Shown: positions 26,417 through 33,911 of the stretch, piece after piece
How positions within the stretch are numbered: position 1 is the first letter of the stretch
Layout: every line of letters begins with the position of its first letter
From: Caulobacter sp. BP25
GTDB taxonomy: Bacteria; Pseudomonadota; Alphaproteobacteria; Caulobacterales; Caulobacteraceae
Reading direction: 5' to 3'
Assembly (NCBI RefSeq): GCF_002737755.1
Contig: NZ_PEGH01000019.1
Span: forward strand, 1-64,000
Length of the DNA stretch: 64,000 nt
Made by a program: the position numbers and the translations under genes
Notes under the pieces: model-generated
The model's database searches: none
Seen by the model: only the letters and a program-made list of their open reading frames with translations
What the model was told of the DNA's origin: nothing

Positions 26417-27637
26417 CTAGCGTTCCGCCATCACCCGCCCGATCAGCCGGGCGAGGCGCTGCACGCCTTCCTCGATCTGGTCGTCGGTCGGCAGCGAGTA
26501 GCTGAGCCGGATCGCATTCGCCCTCGGAACCTCGGCGAAGAACGGCGCGCCCGGCACGAAGGCCACGCGCTCCTCTTTGATCGCCCGCGCTAACAGCTCG
26601 GCGCCGTCGATACCCTCAGGCAGGTCAATCCAGACGAACATGCCGCCCTCCGGATGCGACCAGGTCACCCCCTTGGGCATGGCCTTGTCCAGCGCCGCCA
26701 GCATCACTCGCGCCTTGTGGCCATAGGCGCCGCGCAGGCGGTGCAGATGCTGGTCATAGCCTTCGGAGACGGCGCGATGAGCGACCATCTGGTTGATCGT
26801 CGAGACGTGCAGGTCCGCGCCCTGCTTGAGCAAAACGAGCTTCTCGATCACCGCCTTGGGCCCGCAGACCCAGCCGATGCGCAAGGCCGGCGACAGGGTC
26901 TTGGACAGGGTGCCCAGGAACATGGTGCGGGCGTTGTCGACGCCCCCCGAGCGGGCGATGTCCAGCGACAGTAGCGTGGGCGCGGGTTCGCCGACGAAGC
27001 GCAGCTCGCGATAAGCCGCGTCCTCGACCAAGGTCATGTCCAGGCGGTCGGCCAGGGCCAGCAACGTCTCGCGCTCGGCCAGGGTCAGGCTGACGCCGGT
27101 GGGATTGGCGAAGTCGGGCACGAAATAGCCGAGCGCGCCTTGCGGCAAGTCGACCGCCTCCGGCGCGGCAAGCGCGGTGTCCGGCATGTCGCGATAGGCC
27201 GGCTCGTAGCCGTTGAAGGCTTGCAGGGCGCCCAGATAGGTGGGGCGCGCCACGACGACAGGGGCTCCCGGGCTGATGAACAGCTTGCCGATCAGGTCCA
27301 GCGCCTGCTGCGAGCCGGCGGTCAGCATGATGTTGTGCGGCTCGCAGGGCATGCCGTCGCGGGTCATGCGCTCGGCGATCCACTGGCGCAGCGGCAGGTA
27401 GCCCTCGCTGACGGAATACTGCAGCGCCTGGCGCGACAGCACGGGATCAGCCAGCACGGCCTCGTAGCCCTTCTGGATCTCGGCTGCCGGAAAAAGGTCG
27501 GGATCGGGGATGCCGCCCGCAAAGGACAGGATGTCGGGCTGGTCCAAAAGCTTGAGAAGCTCACGGATTTCGCTGGCGCGGACGCGGGCCATGCGATCGC
27601 TGAAGCGCGCGGCCCAGTCGTGGGATTGGTCGGTCAT
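26417..27637 (-). CDS. PLP-dependent aminotransferase, 2-aminoadipate/MocR-like group
   Basis: 406 residues. Seen: L-S-F-A-G-G-I-P-D-P-D-L-F-P, Y-S-V-S-E-G-Y-L-P-L-R, T-A-G-S-Q-Q-A-L-D-L-I (PLP phosphate), V-P-D-F-A-N-P-T-G-V-S (Asn), E-D-A-A-Y-R-E-L, and G-T-L-S-K-T-L-S-P-A-L-R-I-G (Schiff-base Lys). These match LysN/2-aminoadipate or aromatic aminotransferases of the MocR-related clade without a DNA-binding domain. Exact substrate unknown. Confidence 0.85.
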   Translation of the reverse strand: MTDQSHDWAARFSDRMARVRASEIRELLKLLDQPDILSFAGGIPDPDLFPAAEIQKGYEAVLADPVLSRQALQYSVSEGYLPLRQWIAERMTRDGMPCEPHNIMLTAGSQQALDLIGKLFISPGAPVVVARPTYLGALQAFNGYEPAYRDMPDTALAAPEAVDLPQGALGYFVPDFANPTGVSLTLAERETLLALADRLDMTLVEDAAYRELRFVGEPAPTLLSLDIARSGGVDNARTMFLGTLSKTLSPALRIGWVCGPKAVIEKLVLLKQGADLHVSTINQMVAHRAVSEGYDQHLHRLRGAYGHKARVMLAALDKAMPKGVTWSHPEGGMFVWIDLPEGIDGAELLARAIKEERVAFVPGAPFFAEVPRANAIRLSYSLPTDDQIEEGVQRLARLIGRVMAER

Positions 27638-27793
27638 GGGGTGATCAGAAGTCCGAACGGGAATGACACTGTAAAGAGCCGCGCGACGGCGGCTCGCCTG
27701 AACAAGGGGTTCAGAGCGTCATACCGAGCAGGTCGGACCCGAGGAGCGGCGTCGCCAGAAGCGTTCGCGATTGATCATGGCGCATGTCCTAGC

Positions 27794-28228
27794 TCAGCCG
27801 GGCCGCTTGATCAAACGATCCCGCGCGGCGTTCAGCTGGGCGGCGAGGCCCTCGGTGCCGCCGACGTCGGGATGGGCCATGCGGATCAGGCGGGCATAGG
27901 CGGCCTTGATCTCCTCGATGGTCGCGTCAGGGGCGACGCCCAGGATTGCGCGCGCCTCGGCCAGGCTGAGGTCACCGCGAGGCGGATGGACGACCTGGCG
28001 GCGGATGACTGGCCGCCGCCGGGCCTCGGTGACGGTCCACAGGCCGATGACGCCCAGCACGATGCCCACGCCCCACAAACCGCGAATGGTCGCATAGCCG
28101 GCGAAGGCGAAAGCGACGATCGCCGCCACGCCCGCCCCGACCCGCCAGCCGTCGCCCTTCAGCAGGTTGCGGCGGCGCGGCCAGAGCAGGAAGGCCAGGA
28201 TGGCCGCGCCCAGCAGCAGATAGATCAT
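27794..28228 (-). CDS. Membrane-anchored J-domain protein
   Basis: 144 residues. Two hydrophobic segments (about 2-14 and 28-62) are followed by a C-terminal J domain with the H-P-D motif (R-M-A-H-P-D-V-G-G). This TM-then-J layout resembles mitochondrial Tim14/Pam18, known also from alphaproteobacteria. It would recruit DnaK to the membrane. ATG 28228 is chosen because the membrane segment M-I-Y-L-L-L-G-A starts there. Follows mipZ on the same strand with a 73-base gap. Confidence 0.85.
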   Translation of the reverse strand: MIYLLLGAAILAFLLWPRRRNLLKGDGWRVGAGVAAIVAFAFAGYATIRGLWGVGIVLGVIGLWTVTEARRRPVIRRQVVHPPRGDLSLAEARAILGVAPDATIEEIKAAYARLIRMAHPDVGGTEGLAAQLNAARDRLIKRPG

Positions 28229-28301
28229 CACGCCTCCAGACACGAAGACGGGCGGCTGAGTCGCCCCAACCGCCCGCACATCGAAGCCTTTAGCCCTTCG
28301 A

Positions 28302-29138
28302 CTACTGCGCCGCCAGCAGCGTCTCGCCGGAATAGGCCGACAGGCCCAGGCTATGCATCAGGGCCCGCAGTTCCTGGCGCGCGGCCAGATGCTGCAGCGA
28401 CACTGGCACGGGGCGCACCTGCGGCGACAGGTCGGCGATGGTCAGGCCAAACGGGAACAGCTCGCGATAGATCACCCGATCGCGCAGGCCGGGGCCGATG
28501 CGGAAGCCGACCCGCTTGGCCAGGGCCGTCAGGCGGTCCTCAAGACGCTTGCGGTTCCGGGCCTCCGTCGTCGCCAAACGATTGCGCAGCACGACCCAGT
28601 CGAGCGCCTGGCGCTGGCCCGAAAGAGCCCGCTGCTTGCGCGCCTCCCAGACGGTCAGCGAATAGAGGCTGGGCTTGGTCAGTTCCATACTGACCGGGTC
28701 GACATGGCCCAGCATGTCGAAGTCGACGAAGCTGTCGTTCATCGGCGTGACGATCAGGTCGGCGCGGCCGTGGGCCAGGCGCGAAACGGCGGTGTCACCG
28801 CCTGGGGTGTCGATCAGCACGAAGTCGCACTCGGCCAGACCCTTGGCGAAGGCCGCCTCGAAGCCGGCGACCTGCTCCTCGTCCGACTTCTCGGCCAGGG
28901 CGATGTCGTCCTCAGACAGCCGCAGAGACAGAGGCTCGGGCAGCTCGAGCTTCTTGCTTTCCAGCCAGATGCGGCGGTTCTCGAAGAACCGCGCCGAGGT
29001 GCTTTGGCGAAGGTCGAGGTCGATGACCGCGACCTTCGCGCCGCCGTAGAGCAGCGCAGTCACGAGGTGGACGGCGATGGTCGACTTGCCCGCCCCGCCC
29101 TTCTCGTTGCCGACGACGATGACCCGCGTTTCGGCCAT
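28302..29138 (-). CDS. mipZ: MipZ, division-site positioning ATPase
   Basis: 278 residues. ParA/MinD-type ATPase with the deviant Walker A G-N-E-K-G-G-A-G-K-S-T (signature Lys 13), V-I-D-L-D-L-R-Q and L-I-D-T-P-G-G-D. The sequence matches the Caulobacter MipZ I know over its whole length, including the C-terminal H-L-A-A-R-Q-E-L-R-A-L-M-H. MipZ forms a bipolar gradient through ParB and inhibits FtsZ away from midcell. The first gene on its strand after a 303-base non-coding region that holds a CtrA-like half-match. Confidence 0.97.
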   Translation of the reverse strand: MAETRVIVVGNEKGGAGKSTIAVHLVTALLYGGAKVAVIDLDLRQSTSARFFENRRIWLESKKLELPEPLSLRLSEDDIALAEKSDEEQVAGFEAAFAKGLAECDFVLIDTPGGDTAVSRLAHGRADLIVTPMNDSFVDFDMLGHVDPVSMELTKPSLYSLTVWEARKQRALSGQRQALDWVVLRNRLATTEARNRKRLEDRLTALAKRVGFRIGPGLRDRVIYRELFPFGLTIADLSPQVRPVPVSLQHLAARQELRALMHSLGLSAYSGETLLAAQ

Positions 29139-29187
29139 GAGTTTCGATCCTTGATGCGTCGCGACTCGCGCGACCTTGGACTGAAGA

Positions 29188-29202
29188 TTAACACGATGTT
29201 AC
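29188..29202 (-). promoter_or_regulatory. CtrA-like site upstream of mipZ
   Basis: TTAA-CACGATG-TTAC, one mismatch from TTAA-N7-TTAA, 50-64 bases before the mipZ ATG. AT-rich boxes of this form are rare by chance in so GC-rich a genome, but I cannot tie it to known mipZ control. Confidence 0.35.
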
Positions 29203-29320
29203 CGCCGCCTCATGGGGTCAACGGCCTCCATCCACAGACCTAATTGTCGCAGAGTTGGCGAAACACGGTTTCCCCAGCGTCGCGGTGGACCTAAGGCCGC
29301 GCGGAGGCCATAAGCCCCAA

Positions 29321-29355
29321 AGCGCATTCGAGCGTTAGAACCGCTCGAATGCGCT
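29321..29355. repeat. 14-bp perfect hairpin upstream of panC
   Basis: AGCGCATTCGAGCG and its exact inverse CGCTCGAATGCGCT with a 7-base loop (TTAGAAC). No T-run follows, so a terminator role is doubtful; could be a protein site or a dispersed palindrome. Confidence 0.6.
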
Positions 29356-29371
29356 CTAAGTCTATGAATTC

Positions 29372-29419
29372 GAGCCTGTTTATCTGGTTTAGATGGCTCC
29401 ATCTAAACCAGACAGGCTC
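29372..29419. repeat. 21-bp hairpin directly before the panC ribosome binding site
   Basis: The left arm (29372-29396) and right arm (29399-29419) pair perfectly over 21 bases apart from a 4-base bulge in the left arm; the loop is two bases (CT). It ends 12 bases before the GGAGG of panC, so if transcribed it would form in the leader. Confidence 0.65.
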
Positions 29420-29441
29420 GCCTATCCGCGTGGAGGCCGCC

Positions 29442-30305
29442 ATGACCGAACCGACCATCGTCCGCACCGTCGCGCAAATGCGCGAACATGTCCGCGCCTG
29501 GAAGGCCGCCGGCCAGCGCGTGGCCCTGGTCCCGACGATGGGGGCGCTGCACGAGGGCCATCTCTCGCTGATCCGCCTGGCGAAACAGAACGCCGACCGG
29601 GTGATCGCCAGCGTCTTCGTCAATCCCAAGCAGTTCGCTCCCCACGAGGACTTCGACGCCTATCCCCGGGGCGAGGCTGTCGACGCCGAGAAGCTGGGCT
29701 CGGTCGGCTGCGACCTGATGTTCGCCCCGAACGCGGCGGAAATGTACGCCCCGGGCTTCTCGACCCTGGTCACGGTGTCGGGCGTGTCGGAGCCTCTAGA
29801 AGGCGCGGCGCGGCCGCAGTTCTTTGGGGGCGTAGCAACCGTCGTCGCCAAGCTCTTCATCCAGTCGCAGGCCGATGTCGCCGTGTTCGGCGAAAAGGAC
29901 TACCAGCAGCTTCAAGTGGTCAAGCGCATGGCCCGCGACCTCGACATACCGATCGAGGTCATCGGCGCGCCGACCGCTCGGGCCGAGGACGGCCTGGCTC
30001 TCTCCTCGCGCAACGCGTACCTGTCGGCGCAAGAGCGCGCCGCGGCCGTGGCCCTGCCGAACGCCATGAAGGCCACCGCCCAGGCCGTGGCCGCCGGGGG
30101 CCGCATTGACGAGGCCGAGGCTGTCGCGGTCGAGGCGCTGAAGGCGGCGGGCTTCCGCCAAGTCGACTATGTGGAAGTGCGCGAGGCTAGCGATCTGTCT
30201 CGGCTGGGACCCGGCCCGATCGGCGACGTGGAGGGCCGTATCCTGGTGGCGGCCTGGTTGGGCGGCACCCGCCTGATCGACAATATGGCCGTCAGACCAG
30301 GCTGA
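29442..30305 (+). CDS. panC: Pantothenate synthetase
   Basis: 287 residues. Joins pantoate and beta-alanine with ATP in coenzyme A synthesis. Seen: V-P-T-M-G-A-L-H-E-G-H (ATP-binding HIGH-type motif), V-F-V-N-P-K-Q-F, F-G-E-K-D-Y-Q-Q-L, and S-S-R-N-A-Y-L (KMSKS-like). ATG 29442 follows GGAGG with good spacing. The frame extends upstream to 29349, but that part reads through the hairpin and lacks family similarity. Confidence 0.95.
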   Translation: MTEPTIVRTVAQMREHVRAWKAAGQRVALVPTMGALHEGHLSLIRLAKQNADRVIASVFVNPKQFAPHEDFDAYPRGEAVDAEKLGSVGCDLMFAPNAAEMYAPGFSTLVTVSGVSEPLEGAARPQFFGGVATVVAKLFIQSQADVAVFGEKDYQQLQVVKRMARDLDIPIEVIGAPTARAEDGLALSSRNAYLSAQERAAAVALPNAMKATAQAVAAGGRIDEAEAVAVEALKAAGFRQVDYVEVREASDLSRLGPGPIGDVEGRILVAAWLGGTRLIDNMAVRPG

Positions 30306-30315
30306 TTTTCTGGGA

Positions 30316-30405
30316 TCAGATCGCCGGATACAGAGCGATGAACACGCCGACGGCGAAGCCCACGAACAGCATGCCCGCGCCTAAGACGGCGTAACCGGCT
30401 CTCAT
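30316..30405 (-). CDS. 29-residue single-pass membrane microprotein
   Basis: Short frame M-R-A-G-Y-A-V-L-G-A-G then a hydrophobic stretch ending A-L-Y-P-A-I, with GGAGG seven bases before the ATG. Nearly the whole peptide is one membrane helix with a single Arg at the start. The good ribosome binding site and membrane bias support translation; no family is recognised. It lies convergent to panC and downstream of the DUF1489 gene. Confidence 0.45.
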   Translation of the reverse strand: MRAGYAVLGAGMLFVGFAVGVFIALYPAI

Positions 30406-30480
30406 CGTCATCCCTCCGCTTTCCTTGCGGAGAAGAAACACCCGTCAGAGTTGATATTAGGCTAACAATTCCCGCCCAGG

Positions 30481-30879
30481 TCACCAAGCGCCCAGTTCGC
30501 GCAACTGGCGCGCCAGCTCCGGCGGCAGGTCGGCGGCCTCGCCTTCGGTCAGGTCAGGCGGGGCGTCTTCCGGCGTCAGGTAGCGCCAGCCCTGAAACGC
30601 CCGGCGCGGCTGTGGCGCGACGCGCACGATGGTCGGATCGACCGTGACCTCGCAACGCGAGGCCGGACCAGCGCCGACGGTGTCGATCGCCAGGATCTTC
30701 TGGCGGCACAGGATCTGCCCCTTGAAGACCCTGTAGAGGGAACCGCCGTCCAGGACCTCGTCGATCCGCTTGGGCGTCATGCGCGTGTGCATGATCCAGG
30801 GATGGCCTTCCTTGTGCCAGGCCAGGAGGTCCTCGATCGTGTCGCAGCCGACGACCAGCTTGATGATATGCAGCGCCAT
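30481..30879 (-). CDS. DUF1489 family protein
   Basis: 132 residues, alphaproteobacterial DUF1489 type: M-A-L-H-I-I-K-L-V-V-G, then W-H-T/H-T-R-M-T-P-K-R-I-D-E-V-L-D-G-G-S-L-Y-R (read across about 34-54), I-L-C-R-Q-K-I-L, and F-Q-G-W-R-Y-L. Function is unknown. A start is chosen at M-A-L-H because the frame upstream to 30909 shows no similarity. Confidence 0.8.
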   Translation of the reverse strand: MALHIIKLVVGCDTIEDLLAWHKEGHPWIMHTRMTPKRIDEVLDGGSLYRVFKGQILCRQKILAIDTVGAGPASRCEVTVDPTIVRVAPQPRRAFQGWRYLTPEDAPPDLTEGEAADLPPELARQLRELGAW

Positions 30880-31219
30880 GGCCGCGTAGATAACGCGCTG
30901 GGGCCGCAAGGCAATCGCCTGGGCGACGTTAACGCTCGCGTGAAAGGTGAAAGCCCTCGCGCCCTCGCATCACGCCGCTATGGCTGGAGCATCGCGCTTC
31001 ACCAGGGCGCGAAGACTCGGCGGGTTCTCCCGCCTGGCGCCGCCGCTGTGGACGTTGTCGCATGCGTCCAAAGCGGCGGTTCTCTTTTTGCTCGCCCCGC
31101 GAGCCTGGTTTCGCGCCGCTCCCCTCACCAGATGGGGCATCTCGCGACGCAAACGCGTCGTCGCGCGTTACTCGACATGGCGCGAGTGACGCCGTCCCCG
31201 CTCAAAAAGGAGAAGGCCC
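30880..31219. other. 340-base intergenic region with hairpin terminator; possible small RNA
   Basis: Between DUF1489 (minus) and the PfpI-like gene (plus). It contains hairpin GGCGGG-TTCT-CCCGCC (31019-31034) and a strong terminator at 31040-31089 on the plus strand, though no plus-strand gene lies before it. A weak open frame at 30947-31189 runs through the terminator and is not credible. Confidence 0.5.
31040..31089 (+). terminator. Strong intrinsic terminator with no upstream gene on its strand
   Basis: 15-base arms (31040-31054 and 31065-31079) pair with one mismatch around a 10-base loop, then TTCTCTTTTT. The T-run is only on the plus strand. As the nearest upstream plus gene is panC, more than 700 bases away, it probably ends a short independent transcript. 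Confidence 0.65.
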
Positions 31220-31897
31220 GTGAAGATCCTGATGGTTCTCACCTCGCATGACGACCTCGGCGACACCGGCAAGAAGACCGGTTTCTGGCTCGAGGAATTC
31301 GCCGCGCCCTACTACGCCTTCAAGGACGCCGGAGCCGAGATCGTGCTGGCCTCGCCGGCCGGCGGACAGCCGCCGCTCGATCCCAAGAGCGATCTTCCAG
31401 AGTTTCAGACCGAACTGACGCACCGCTTCAAGGCCGATCCCGACGCCCAGAAGGCCCTGGCCAGCACCGTGAAACTGGAAACCGTCAAAGCGGCGGACTT
31501 CGACACGGTGTTCTATCCCGGCGGTCACGGCCCGCTGTGGGACCTGGCCGAACTCCCGGCTTCTATCCAGCTGATCGAGGCCTTCGAGCGCGCGGGTAAG
31601 CCCATCGGCTTCGTCTGCCACGCGCCGGGCGTCCTGCGTCACGTCAAGGCGGCGGACGGCTCGCCGCTGGTGAAGGGGCGCAAGGTCACCGGTTTCACCA
31701 ATTCCGAGGAAGCCGCGGTCGAACTAACCGACGTCGTGCCGTTCCTGATCGAGGATGAGTTCAAGGCGCTGGGCGCGACCTACGAGAAGGGCGCCGATTG
31801 GGGGCCTTTCGTTGTCGTCGACGGCAAGCTGATTACCGGCCAGAACCCCGCCAGCTCAGAAGACGCGGCCAAGGCGTTGCTCGCCCAGATCCGCTAA
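31220..31897 (+). CDS. DJ-1/PfpI superfamily protein (Hsp31-like)
   Basis: 225 residues from GTG 31220 behind AAAGGAGAAGG. Nucleophile-elbow Cys in G-F-V-C-H-A-P-G-V-L; the upstream Glu is in V-L-A-S-P-A-G-G-Q-P-P-L-D-P-K-S region typical of type-1 glutamine-amidotransferase-like Hsp31/YhbO proteins; F-Y-P-G-G-H-G-P-L-W-D-L supplies the G-G-H-G motif. Such proteins act as glyoxalase/deglycase or holding chaperones; the precise activity is not decidable. Confidence 0.88.
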   Translation: MKILMVLTSHDDLGDTGKKTGFWLEEFAAPYYAFKDAGAEIVLASPAGGQPPLDPKSDLPEFQTELTHRFKADPDAQKALASTVKLETVKAADFDTVFYPGGHGPLWDLAELPASIQLIEAFERAGKPIGFVCHAPGVLRHVKAADGSPLVKGRKVTGFTNSEEAAVELTDVVPFLIEDEFKALGATYEKGADWGPFVVVDGKLITGQNPASSEDAAKALLAQIR

Positions 31898-31945
31898 CGC
31901 GCGAGGGTCGGGCCGTTCGCGGCCCGGCCCCCTCAGCCTATCGGC

Positions 31946-33904
31946 TCACGCGCCTTCCAGGCGGGCCAGCACCACGCCCTCGCTGACCTGGCCGCCGGCC
32001 GAGGCCGAAAGCTCGGCCACGACGCCGTCGAACGGCGCGACCAGGGCGTGCTCCATCTTCATGGCTTCCAGGGTCAGCAGGGTCTGGCCCTTGCTGACGC
32101 TCTGGCCAGCCGACACGGCGACGGAGACGATCTTGCCCGGCATCGGCGACAGGATCGCGCCATCGGAGGCCGCCCCCTCCCCCGCGCCGCCCACGTGAGC
32201 CTCGAAGTCGAACGTCTGGACGTCGCCGCCCTCGAACACATGGAGGGGGCCCTTGCCGTAGGTCGTCGGCAACCGCGCGACCTCGTCGAAGACGCGGCCG
32301 TCGGCGTGGCGGATGTCCCAGGACCAGTCCTCGGTTCCGCCGCCCAGCAGCGCGACGCGAAGTGGCGTCGGCTTGCCATCCACCGCCATCGGCAGGGTCA
32401 TGGCCGCGCGGTCGGCGTTCATCCGGAAGCCCAACAGCTTGGAGGGCGCGCTCTCCCACGGATCGGGCCTGGCCTCGGCCTCCAGGAAGCTGTCCAGCCG
32501 CCAGCCGATCGCGGCCATGGCCGGCTCGTCGCTGAAGGTCCGCTCGGTCAGCTCATCCAGGCGCGCCTCGATGAAGCCGGTGTCGACCGAGCCGTGGACA
32601 AAATCCGGATGGCTGGCGCACTTGGCCAGGAAGGCGGCGTTGGTCTTGACCGGCCAGACCTCGACCAGGGCGCAGGCTTCGGCCAGGCGCTGGGCCGCGT
32701 CCTCGCGGTCGACGCCGTGGGCGATCAGCTTGGCGATCATCGGATCGTAGAAGGGCGTGACCTCGCCGCCCTCGTCCACCGCGCTGTCGACGCGGACGTC
32801 GCCCTCGGGCAGGCGGAAGTGCTTGAGCTTGCCGGTCGAGGGCAGAAAACCGGTCGCCGGGGTCTCGGCGTAGAGACGCGCCTCCATGGCCCAGCCGTCC
32901 AGGGTGATCTCGTCCTGTTCCAGCGGCAGGCGCTCGCCGGCGGCCACGCGCAGCTGCCATTCGACAAGGTCCTGGCCGGTGACCATCTCGGTGACCGGGT
33001 GCTCGACCTGCAGGCGGGTGTTCATCTCCATGAACCAGATGCGGTCGGCGCGCAGGCCATCGGACGCATCCGCGATGAACTCGACCGTGCCCGCGCCGAC
33101 ATAGCCAACGGCCTTGGCGGCCTTCACGGCGGCGGCGCAGACGGCTTGACGGGTCTTCTCGTCCATCCCCGGCGCGGGGGCTTCCTCAATGACCTTCTGG
33201 TGGCGGCGCTGCAGCGAGCAGTCGCGCTCGAACAGGTGGACGACGTCTCCGTGGCTGTCGCCGAACACCTGCACCTCGATGTGGCGGGGACGAGTGACGT
33301 ACTTCTCCAGCAGCACGCGGTCATCACCGAACGCGGCCGAGGCCTCGCGGCGGCACGAGCCCAGAGCAGCCTCAAAGTCCCCGGCCTTCTCGACCTTGCG
33401 CATGCCCTTGCCGCCGCCACCGGCCACGGCCTTGATCAGCACCGGATAGCCGATCTTGGCCGCTTCGGTCGTGAGCCGTTCGACCGACTGGTCCTCGCCA
33501 AGATAGCCCGGCGTGGTGGGCACCCCGGCGTCGATCATGACCTTCTTGGCGGCGTCCTTCAGGCCCATGGCCCGGATGGCCGAGGGCGGCGGGCCGATCC
33601 AGGTCAGGCCCGCGTCGATCACGCTCTGGGCGAAGTCGGCGTTCTCGGACAGGAAGCCGTAGCCCGGGTGGATCGCGTCCGCCCCCATCTGCTTGGCCGC
33701 CGCCAGGATCTTGCGGGGATCCAGATAGCTCTCCTTGGCCGACGCGGGTCCGATCAGGATCGCCGCATCGGCCTCCATCACGAAAGGCGCGTGCGCGTCC
33801 GCCTCCGAATAGACGGCGACCGTCCGCACGCCCAGCTCTCGGGCGGTGCGGATGATGCGGCGAGCGATCTCGCCGCGATTGGCGATCAGGACGGAAGCGA
33901 TCAA
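31946..33904 (-). CDS. mccA: Methylcrotonyl-CoA carboxylase, biotin-containing alpha subunit
   Basis: 652 residues. Biotin carboxylase domain (A-N-R-G-E-I-A-R-R-I, ATP-grasp G-G-G-G-K-G-M, M-E-M-N-T-R-L-Q-V-E-H) in residues 1-450, a BT linker domain, and a C-terminal biotinyl domain with E-A-M-K-M-E-H (biotin on Lys). With the beta subunit it carboxylates 3-methylcrotonyl-CoA in leucine degradation. The neighbouring hydratase, mccB and ivd fix this specificity over acetyl- or propionyl-CoA. Seven bases after the DUF3667 gene. Confidence 0.92.
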   Translation of the reverse strand: MIASVLIANRGEIARRIIRTARELGVRTVAVYSEADAHAPFVMEADAAILIGPASAKESYLDPRKILAAAKQMGADAIHPGYGFLSENADFAQSVIDAGLTWIGPPPSAIRAMGLKDAAKKVMIDAGVPTTPGYLGEDQSVERLTTEAAKIGYPVLIKAVAGGGGKGMRKVEKAGDFEAALGSCRREASAAFGDDRVLLEKYVTRPRHIEVQVFGDSHGDVVHLFERDCSLQRRHQKVIEEAPAPGMDEKTRQAVCAAAVKAAKAVGYVGAGTVEFIADASDGLRADRIWFMEMNTRLQVEHPVTEMVTGQDLVEWQLRVAAGERLPLEQDEITLDGWAMEARLYAETPATGFLPSTGKLKHFRLPEGDVRVDSAVDEGGEVTPFYDPMIAKLIAHGVDREDAAQRLAEACALVEVWPVKTNAAFLAKCASHPDFVHGSVDTGFIEARLDELTERTFSDEPAMAAIGWRLDSFLEAEARPDPWESAPSKLLGFRMNADRAAMTLPMAVDGKPTPLRVALLGGGTEDWSWDIRHADGRVFDEVARLPTTYGKGPLHVFEGGDVQTFDFEAHVGGAGEGAASDGAILSPMPGKIVSVAVSAGQSVSKGQTLLTLEAMKMEHALVAPFDGVVAELSASAGGQVSEGVVLARLEGA

Positions 33905-33911
33905 GCGGGAC

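Larger units (their letters stand above)
29139..29441. other. 303-base intergenic region between mipZ and panC
   Basis: Divergent control region. Next to mipZ lies a CtrA-like site (29188-29202). Next to panC lie two strong hairpins (29321-29355, 29372-29419). No coding potential seen between them. Confidence 0.6.

Noticed and set aside
30947-31189. 80-residue frame in the intergenic region before the PfpI-like gene
   Set aside because: It passes through a strong intrinsic terminator (31040-31089), has no ribosome binding site and shows no recognisable pattern.
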